Position numbers and translations under genes: made by a program
Origin: Burkholderiaceae bacterium
Lineage (GTDB): Bacteria; Pseudomonadota; Gammaproteobacteria; Burkholderiales; Burkholderiaceae_C
Assembly: GCA_025458585.1 (NCBI GenBank)
Contig: JALOSD010000280.1
Location: 1 to 5,175, forward strand
Direction of reading: 5' to 3'
Length of the DNA: 5,175 bases
The notes under the pieces: generated by a model
Database searches by the model: none
Told to the model about the DNA's origin: nothing
What the model saw: the letters and a program-made list of their open reading frames with translations, nothing else
Part shown: positions 1 to 5,175 of the stretch, piece after piece
Layout: each line of letters starts with the position of its first letter
Position numbering within the stretch: the stretch's first letter is position 1

Positions 1-136
1 CCGGCTGCGCCAGGCCAGCCGCCTGTTCGCCGAGCGCGACCGCGAACTCACGCGCGACGACCTGACGACGATCGCCGAGTCCGACATCCGCGCCAGCCGC
101 GTCTTCGACGCGGCCGCCGACACCCGCGCGGCGTGA
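1..136 (+). CDS. cbbX: CbbX, red-type Rubisco activase (C-terminal 44 residues only)
   Basis: The open frame starting at base 2 and ending in TGA at 134-136 encodes the last 44 residues of a protein cut by the window edge. It contains RLRQASRLF followed by a TIAESDIRASRVF segment. I recall very similar residues at the C-terminus of proteobacterial CbbX, after its AAA+ core (RLRQANRLF ... DIRASRVF). CbbX is a hexameric AAA+ ATPase that uses ATP to pull the C-terminal tail of the red-type Rubisco large subunit and release inhibitory sugar phosphates. The Walker motifs would lie upstream and cannot be checked here. Third codon positions are almost all G or C, as in the neighbouring genes, which supports real coding. 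Position just ahead of cbbF fits a cbbLSX-F-P-T-Z operon. The assignment rests on remembered family sequence plus context, so a different upstream gene is possible but less likely. Confidence 0.75.
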   Translation, partial: RLRQASRLFAERDRELTRDDLTTIAESDIRASRVFDAAADTRAA

Positions 137-250
137 CGGCGCATGGCCCCGCGGCGACGCCTGAGTCCAGGCCTAAGCACTTTTGAGTGGCGCCGCGACC
201 CGCGATCCGTACAGTCGCAACACACCCCCTCCCACCGCCCCGAGGTCACG
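137..250 (+). promoter_or_regulatory. cbbX-cbbF intergenic region with one candidate CbbR-type site
   Basis: This 114-base gap is the only part of the window with a modestly AT-richer patch (about 174-188). TAA at 174-176 and TGA at 184-186 are separated by exactly seven bases, matching the TNA-N7-TNA (T-N11-A) consensus of CbbR, the LysR-type activator of cbb operons. A short dyad, CACT-TTTG-AGTG, lies at 178-189, and TGAGT occurs twice 22 bp apart (162-166 and 184-188), about two helical turns. I see no convincing -35/-10 pair: TTGAGT at 183-188 and TACAGT at 210-215 are 21 bp apart, which is too far. This could be an internal regulatory site boosting cbbF onward, or a chance match to a degenerate motif. 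Confidence 0.3.
242..246 (+). promoter_or_regulatory. Ribosome binding site deciding the cbbF start
   Basis: GAGGT lies four bases upstream of the ATG at 251. It supports starting CbbF there rather than at the in-frame ATG at 143, which has no comparable site and would add 36 residues unlike any fructose bisphosphatase N-terminus. Confidence 0.6.
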
Positions 251-1342
<1,092 letters not shown>

Positions 1343-1355
1343 ACCCCCTTCCTGC

Positions 1356-1360
1356 GAGAG
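1356..1360 (+). promoter_or_regulatory. Ribosome binding site of cbbP
   Basis: GAGAG lies seven bases upstream of the cbbP ATG, inside the 25-base cbbF-cbbP gap. The same GAGAG core is used before cbbT (2395-2399). Confidence 0.5.
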
Positions 1361-1367
1361 TCCCACC

Positions 1368-2240
1368 ATGTCCCGCCGTCATCCCGTCATCGCGATCACC
1401 GGCTCGTCCGGTGCCGGCACCACCACCGTCACGGCGACGTTCCAGCACATCTTCCGGCGCGAGAACATCAACGCCGCCATCGTCGAGGGTGACTCGTTCC
1501 ACCGCTTCGACCGCGCCGAGATGCGCGCGAAGATGAAGGAGGCCGAAACCGCCGGCAACCGCCACTTCAGCCACTTCGGCCCCGAGGCGAACCTGTTCGA
1601 GGAGCTCGAGCAGCTGTTCCGCCAGTACGGCGAGAACGGCAGCGGGCGCATCCGCAAGTACCTGCACAACGACGAGGAGGCCGAGCCCTACAAGCAGAAG
1701 CCGGGCACCTTCACGGCCTGGGAGGACCTCACCGGCGAGACCGACCTGCTGTTCTACGAGGGCCTGCACGGCGCGGTCGTCACCGACAAGGTCAACGTCG
1801 CGAAGTACGCCGACTTGCTGATCGGCGTCGTGCCGTCGATCAACCTCGAGTGGATCCAGAAGCTCATCCGCGACAAGACCAAGCGCGGCTACAGCCACGA
1901 GGCGGTGGTCGACACGATCCTGCGCCGCATGCCGGACTACGTGAACTACATCTGCCCGCAGTTCGCGGTCACGCACGTCAACTTCCAGCGCGTGCCGCTG
2001 GTCGACACGAGCAACCCGTTCATCGCGCGCGACATCCCGTCGGCCGACGAGAGCATGGTCGTGATCCGCTTCGCGAACCCGAAGGGCATCGACTTCCCCT
2101 ACCTGCTGTCGATGCTGCACGGCGGGATGATGACCCGACCGAACTCGATCGCGATCCCCGGCGGCAAGATGGGCCTGGCGATGCAGCTCATCTTCACGCC
2201 GATGATCCTGCGCATGATGGAAATGAAGAAACGCGGGTGA
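1368..2240 (+). CDS. cbbP: Phosphoribulokinase, proteobacterial class I (CbbP)
   Basis: It phosphorylates ribulose-5-phosphate with ATP to give ribulose-1,5-bisphosphate, the Rubisco substrate; with Rubisco it defines the Calvin cycle. The 290-residue length matches the octameric bacterial enzymes. The P-loop is GSSGAGTT at 12-19. Residue numbers coincide with those of the well-studied Rhodobacter sphaeroides enzyme: catalytic Asp42 in EGDSFHRF, Arg49, Glu131 in FYEGLHG (Walker B-like), and Lys165, Arg168 and Arg173 in WIQKLIRDKTKRG. Arg186/Arg187, Arg234 and Arg257 are also present; the last two are tied to NADH activation in R. sphaeroides, so NADH control is likely but inferred. No catalytic residue appears to be missing. 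The plant-type regulatory disulphide insertion is absent, as expected for this class. It starts 25 bases after cbbF. Its stop (TGA) overlaps a possible ATG at 2240, and a 163-base hairpin-rich spacer precedes cbbT. Confidence 0.98.
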   Translation: MSRRHPVIAITGSSGAGTTTVTATFQHIFRRENINAAIVEGDSFHRFDRAEMRAKMKEAETAGNRHFSHFGPEANLFEELEQLFRQYGENGSGRIRKYLHNDEEAEPYKQKPGTFTAWEDLTGETDLLFYEGLHGAVVTDKVNVAKYADLLIGVVPSINLEWIQKLIRDKTKRGYSHEAVVDTILRRMPDYVNYICPQFAVTHVNFQRVPLVDTSNPFIARDIPSADESMVVIRFANPKGIDFPYLLSMLHGGMMTRPNSIAIPGGKMGLAMQLIFTPMILRMMEMKKRG

Positions 2241-2250
2241 TGCGCCCACG

Positions 2251-2349
2251 CCCGAAGCGCCTTCGGCGCTCCCCCTCGAGGGGGCCACGCCGGCGGACCG
2301 GCCGAGCCGGATCCGCGGCGTGCGCTGGCAGGGGCTACCGCTTCGCGGT
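2251..2349. repeat. Hairpin-rich palindromic repeat cluster in the cbbP-cbbT spacer
   Basis: Four inverted repeats are packed together. The first is AGCGCC-TTC-GGCGCT (2256-2270). The second is the perfect 14-base palindrome of five C, TCGA and five G (2271-2284). The third is a long stem pairing 2286-2297 with 2312-2322 (11 pairs, one bulge at 2293), topped by CCGG/CCGG at 2298-2301 and 2307-2310. The fourth is ACCGC-TTC-GCGGT (2337-2349). No T-run follows any stem, so an intrinsic terminator is unlikely. Such elements in operon spacers often affect mRNA processing or stability, which is inference here. It shares CCCGAAG followed by CCCCTCG, in the same order, with the element inside cbbT (3518-3604), suggesting one repeat family. 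I recall similar C-run/TCGA/G-run repeats being frequent in Burkholderiales genomes but could not verify this. Confidence 0.7.
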
Positions 2350-2394
2350 TCGCCGTTCGTCCAGCGAGCCACCATCGACCGACCGTTTGGATTC

Positions 2395-2399
2395 GAGAG
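2395..2399 (+). promoter_or_regulatory. Ribosome binding site of cbbT
   Basis: GAGAG lies four bases upstream of the ATG at 2404, where transketolase homology starts. The frame is open further upstream but contains only repeat-derived sequence. Confidence 0.45.
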
Positions 2400-2623
2400 C
2401 CCCATGACTCCCAGCCTCAAGACCCTCGCCGACGCGATCCGCATGCTCGCGGTGGACGCCGTGCAGCAGGCCAACTCGGGCCACCCCGGCGCGCCGATGG
2501 GCATGGCCGACATCGCCACCGCGCTGTGGCGCCAGCACCTGAAGCACGACCCCGCCGACCCGCGGTGGCCCGACCGCGACCGCTTCGTGCTGTCCAACGG
2601 CCACGGCTCGATGCTGCTGTACG

Positions 2624-2655
<32 letters not shown>

Positions 2656-2699
2656 ATCGACGAGCTCAAGCGCTTCCGCCAGCTGCACAGCAGGACGCC

Positions 2700-2702
2700 G
2701 GG
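2700..2702 (+). other. Deletion and frameshift junction in cbbT
   Basis: The Pro codon ending at 2700 (of SRTPG) is followed by a single G and then the Val codon at 2702 (of VAEALLA). In E. coli TktA, as I recall it, 29 codons (87 bases) separate the equivalent positions, so about 86 bases are absent here, which breaks the frame. The bases around the join are G-rich (CCGGGTGG), so the exact breakpoint could shift by a base or two. Confidence 0.85.
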
Positions 2703-3517
2703 TGGCCGAGGCGCTGCTCGCGAGCACGTTCAACCGCCCCGGTCACGCCATCGTCGACCACCGCACCTGGGTCTTCCTCGGCGACGGCTGCCTGATGGAA
2801 GGCATCAGCCACGAGGCCTGCTCGCTCGCCGGCACGCTCGGCCTGGGCAAGCTGATCGCGATATGGGACGACAACGGCATCAGCATCGACGGCCACGTCG
2901 AGCCGTGGTTCAGCGACGACACGCCGAAGCGCTTCGAGGCCTACGGCTGGCGCGTGATCCGCGACGTCGACGGCCACGACCCGGCGGCCGTCGACGCCGC
3001 GCTGCGCACCGCGATGGACGACGTCGGCAAGCCCACGCTGGTGTGCTGCCGCACCGTGATCGGCCACGGCAGCCCGAACAAGGCCGGCACGCACGACGTG
3101 CACGGCGCCGCGCTCGGCGCCGCCGAGGTCGCGGCGACGCGCGCCGCGCTCGGCTGGCCGCACGCGCCGTTCGAGATCCCGGCCGAGATCCGCGCCGCCT
3201 GGGACCAGCGCGAGACGGGTGCCGCGCGCCGCCGCGACTGGAGCGCGCGCTTCGAGGCCTACCGCGCCGCGCACCCGGAACTCGCCGCCGAGTTCGAGCG
3301 CCGGGGCATGCGCCACGCCCTTCCCGCCGACTACGCGCCGCGCAGCGCCGAGGCGCTGGCGAAGGTCGTCGCCGAGGCGGCGACGATCGCCAGCCGCAAG
3401 GCGTCGCAGAACGCGATCACCGCGCTGCTGCCGCTGCTGCCCGAACTGCTCGGCGGCAGCGCCGACCTCACCGGCTCGAACCTCACCGACGGCAAGACCA
3501 GCGTGCCGGTGCGCCGC

Positions 3518-3604
3518 GGCCCCGAAGGCCCGGGCGAAGGTGGCTCTGCCACTTCGCCCGATCCCCTCGGGGGACGGGCGCCGCGCAGCGGCGGCCAAGG
3601 GGCC
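3518..3604 (+). repeat. In-frame 87-bp palindromic element inside cbbT
   Basis: The element is bounded by GGCCCC (3518-3523) and its complement GGGGCC (3599-3604). Inside are three hairpins. The first pairs 3532-3544 with 3548-3559 (12 pairs, one bulged G at 3540, loop TCT). The second is TCCCC-TCG-GGGGA (3562-3574). The third pairs 3579-3584 with 3588-3593 (loop GCA). Drawn out, it forms a cloverleaf-like fold. It is exactly 29 codons long and in phase, adding a Gly/Pro/Ser/Arg-rich stretch (GPEGPGEGGS ... APRSGGQGA). In E. coli TktA the segment between SNLT and GNYIHYG is 13 residues; here it is 41, an excess of 28, matching the element's length. It is partly similar to the repeat cluster in the cbbP-cbbT spacer. 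Confidence 0.8.
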
Positions 3605-4395
3605 CTGCACGGCAACCACGTCAACTACGGCGTGCGCGAGTTCGGCATGAGCGCGATCATGAACGGGCTGGCGCTGCACGGCGGCTTCATCCCCTACGGC
3701 GGCACCTTCCTCACGTTCTCCGACTACGCGCGCAACGCCGTGCGCATGTCGGCGCTGATGCACCAGGGCGTGATCTACGTCTACACGCACGACAGCATCG
3801 GGCTGGGCGAGGACGGACCGACGCACCAGCCCGTCGAGCACGTCTCAAGCCTGCGCCTGATCCCGAACAACCGCGTCTGGCGCCCGTGCGACGCCGTCGA
3901 GACCTTCGTCGCCTGGCAGGCCGCCGTCGAGCGCCGCGACGGGCCGACGTGCCTGATCCTGTCGCGGCAGAACCTGCCGGCGCAGGCGCGCGACGCCGCG
4001 CAGGTCGACGCGATCCGGCGCGGCGGCTACGTGCTCGCCGGCGGCGACGCGCCCGCCCGCGTCACGCTGCTGGCCACCGGCTCCGAGGTGGGCCTGGCCA
4101 TGGCGGCGCGCGCGCAGCTGGCCGCAGACGGCATCGCCGCGCGCGTCGTCTCGATGCCGTGCTGCGAGGTCTTCGACGTGCAGGACGCGGCGTACCGCGC
4201 GCAGGTGCTGCCGCGCGACGTGCCGGTGCTCGCGATCGAGGCCGGCGTGACGAACTTCTGGCGCGCCTACACCGGCTTCGACGGCGACGTGATCGGCATC
4301 GACCGTTTCGGCGAGTCGGCACCGGCACCGCAGGTCTACGAGGCGCTCGGCGTGACCGCGGCACGCATCGTCGAGCGGGCAACGGCGCTCGCCGC

Positions 4396-4400
4396 GAAGG
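4396..4400 (+). promoter_or_regulatory. Ribosome binding site of cbbZ inside the end of cbbT
   Basis: GAAGG lies seven bases upstream of the ATG at 4408 and supports that start. A second purine run, GGAGGG at 4429-4434, is inside cbbZ. It is poorly spaced for the next in-frame GTG (4450), so a shorter start is less likely. Confidence 0.45.
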
Positions 4401-4407
4401 CGACGGC

Positions 4408-5166
4408 ATGACGCGCCGTCTCGACCTCGGAGGGCGCCTGCTGCCGCGCGTGGCGAGCTGGCGCGGCCAGCCGATCGCCGCCGTGCTGTTCGACCTCGAC
4501 GGCACGCTGCTCGACACCGCCGCCGACATCGCGCTCGCGCTCAACCGCGCGGTGGCCGAGCACGGCTGGACGCCGGTGGCCGAGGACGAGGTGCGGCGCA
4601 TGATCGGCCGCGGCGCACCGATGCTGGTGCACCGCGCCGCCGCGTCGCAGGGGCGCGAGCTCGACGACGCGACGCACGCCACGGTGCTCGAGCGCTTCTT
4701 CCACCACTACGGCGCGCTGCAGGAGTTCGACGAGTGCGCCGCCGAGCCCTACGGCGGCGTCACGGAGGCGCTGCACCAACTGCACGACGCCGGCCTGCAC
4801 ATCGCCGTCGTCACCAACAAGCAGCAGCGGTTCGCCACCGGCCTGCTGCAGCGCCTCGGACTCGCCGGCTGGGTCGACGTCGTCGTCGGCGGCGACACCT
4901 GCGAGCGCCGCAAGCCCGACCCGCAGCCGCTGCTGTTCGCCTGCGAGGCGCTGCACGTGGTGCCAGCGCAGGCGCTGATGGTCGGCGACTCGATCAACGA
5001 CGTGCAGGCCGCGCGCGCGGCCGGCATCCCGGTGGTGTGCGTGCCCTACGGCTACAACGAGGGCAACGACCCGCGCACCCTGCCCTGCGACGCCCTCGTC
5101 GACACGCTCGCGGACCTGCCGGCCCTCCTCGTGGCGCAGGCCAAGGCCACCCGAGCGCCCGCCTGA
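4408..5166 (+). CDS. cbbZ: Phosphoglycolate phosphatase, HAD superfamily (CbbZ)
   Basis: It removes phosphate from 2-phosphoglycolate, the toxic product of Rubisco's oxygenase reaction, giving glycolate for salvage. The 252-residue protein carries all four HAD motifs. Motif I is FDLDGTLLDT with nucleophile Asp29 and acid/base Asp31. Motif II is VVTNK with Thr136. Motif III is Lys169 in RRKPDPQP. Motif IV is MVGDSINDVQAA with Asp194 and Asp198. A helical cap domain lies between motifs I and II (about residues 40-115), as in the Gph/CbbZ group. The first 24 residues before the core strand are somewhat longer than in many relatives. The ATG overlaps the cbbT stop (ATGA), so translation is probably coupled to cbbT; disruption of cbbT could therefore alter CbbZ yield. 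HAD phosphatases vary in substrate, but position directly after cbbT in a cbb operon makes phosphoglycolate the best call. Confidence 0.93.
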   Translation: MTRRLDLGGRLLPRVASWRGQPIAAVLFDLDGTLLDTAADIALALNRAVAEHGWTPVAEDEVRRMIGRGAPMLVHRAAASQGRELDDATHATVLERFFHHYGALQEFDECAAEPYGGVTEALHQLHDAGLHIAVVTNKQQRFATGLLQRLGLAGWVDVVVGGDTCERRKPDPQPLLFACEALHVVPAQALMVGDSINDVQAARAAGIPVVCVPYGYNEGNDPRTLPCDALVDTLADLPALLVAQAKATRAPA

Positions 5167-5175
5167 GCGCCCGCC

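Larger units (their letters stand above)
2240..2407 (+). other. Possible bridging small ORF, 55 codons, between cbbP and cbbT (doubtful)
   Basis: An open frame begins with ATG overlapping the last base of the cbbP stop (TGATG) and ends with a TGA (2405-2407) lying inside the cbbT start as ATGA. It would encode a 55-residue, very Arg-, Ser- and Pro-rich peptide with no recognisable domain, read through the hairpin array. Absence of stops in such GC-rich DNA is expected by chance, and the upstream sequence has only a weak purine-rich Shine-Dalgarno candidate. If translated, its likely role would be carrying ribosomes from cbbP to cbbT rather than making a useful protein. I list it only because both ends overlap the neighbouring genes' stop and start. 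Confidence 0.15.

Noticed and set aside
1..136. Divergent cbbR (LysR regulator) upstream of cbbF
   Set aside because: The reverse strand of this stretch shows no LysR-type helix-turn-helix sequence. The + strand frame has coding-like third positions and a recognisable CbbX-like C-terminus ending at 136.
143..250. Upstream in-frame start for cbbF adding 36 residues
   Set aside because: The extra residues resemble no fructose bisphosphatase N-terminus, no Shine-Dalgarno site precedes it, and the region looks intergenic. The ATG at 251 has GAGGT at proper spacing.
2256..2349. Intrinsic transcription terminator between cbbP and cbbT
   Set aside because: The stems are strong, but no run of T follows any of them, and cbbT/cbbZ belong to the same operon.
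2690..2715. Programmed ribosomal frameshift in cbbT
   Set aside because: There is no slippery heptamer at the site, and about 29 conserved residues are physically absent, so frame switching would not restore an active enzyme.
3518..3604. tRNA or other RNA gene, suggested by the cloverleaf-like fold
   Set aside because: There is no tRNA-like conserved T-arm sequence, anticodon-stem arrangement or CCA-type end. The phase with cbbT codons and similarity to the spacer repeats fit a palindromic repeat element better.

Overview
The window is part of a Calvin-Benson-Bassham (cbb) operon, all on the + strand, from a very GC-rich bacterium with strong G/C preference at third codon positions. Protein content and gene order (end of cbbX, then cbbF, cbbP, cbbT, cbbZ) point to an autotrophic or facultatively autotrophic proteobacterium. 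A betaproteobacterium of the Burkholderiales (Rubrivivax/Leptothrix/Methylibium-like) is the best guess, but this is inferred from recalled protein resemblance, not from a search.

Layout: 1-136 is the last 44 codons of cbbX, the red-type Rubisco activase, which implies cbbL and cbbS just upstream. 137-250 is a 114-base gap holding one match to the CbbR/LysR-type motif TNA-N7-TNA. 251-1342 is cbbF (fructose-1,6-bisphosphatase). 1368-2240 is cbbP (phosphoribulokinase). 2241-2403 is a 163-base spacer built almost entirely of GC-rich hairpins. 2404-4411 is cbbT (transketolase), which is broken. 4408-5166 is cbbZ (phosphoglycolate phosphatase), overlapping the cbbT stop as ATGA. The last 9 bases hold nothing recognisable.

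Together these genes regenerate ribulose-1,5-bisphosphate (CbbF, CbbT, CbbP), keep Rubisco active (CbbX) and detoxify the 2-phosphoglycolate made by Rubisco's oxygenase reaction (CbbZ).

The two notable things are both in cbbT. First, about 86 bp are missing at 2701/2702. The loss removes about 29 conserved residues, including the GHPE and GPLGQG active-site motifs, and shifts the frame; it is either a real inactivating deletion or an assembly error. Second, an 87-bp multi-hairpin palindromic element (3518-3604) sits in phase with the codons and adds 29 Gly/Pro/Arg/Ser-rich residues to the protein, much like the protein-embedded palindromic elements known from Rickettsia. A related hairpin cluster fills the cbbP-cbbT spacer. 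No wholly new multi-gene system is visible.
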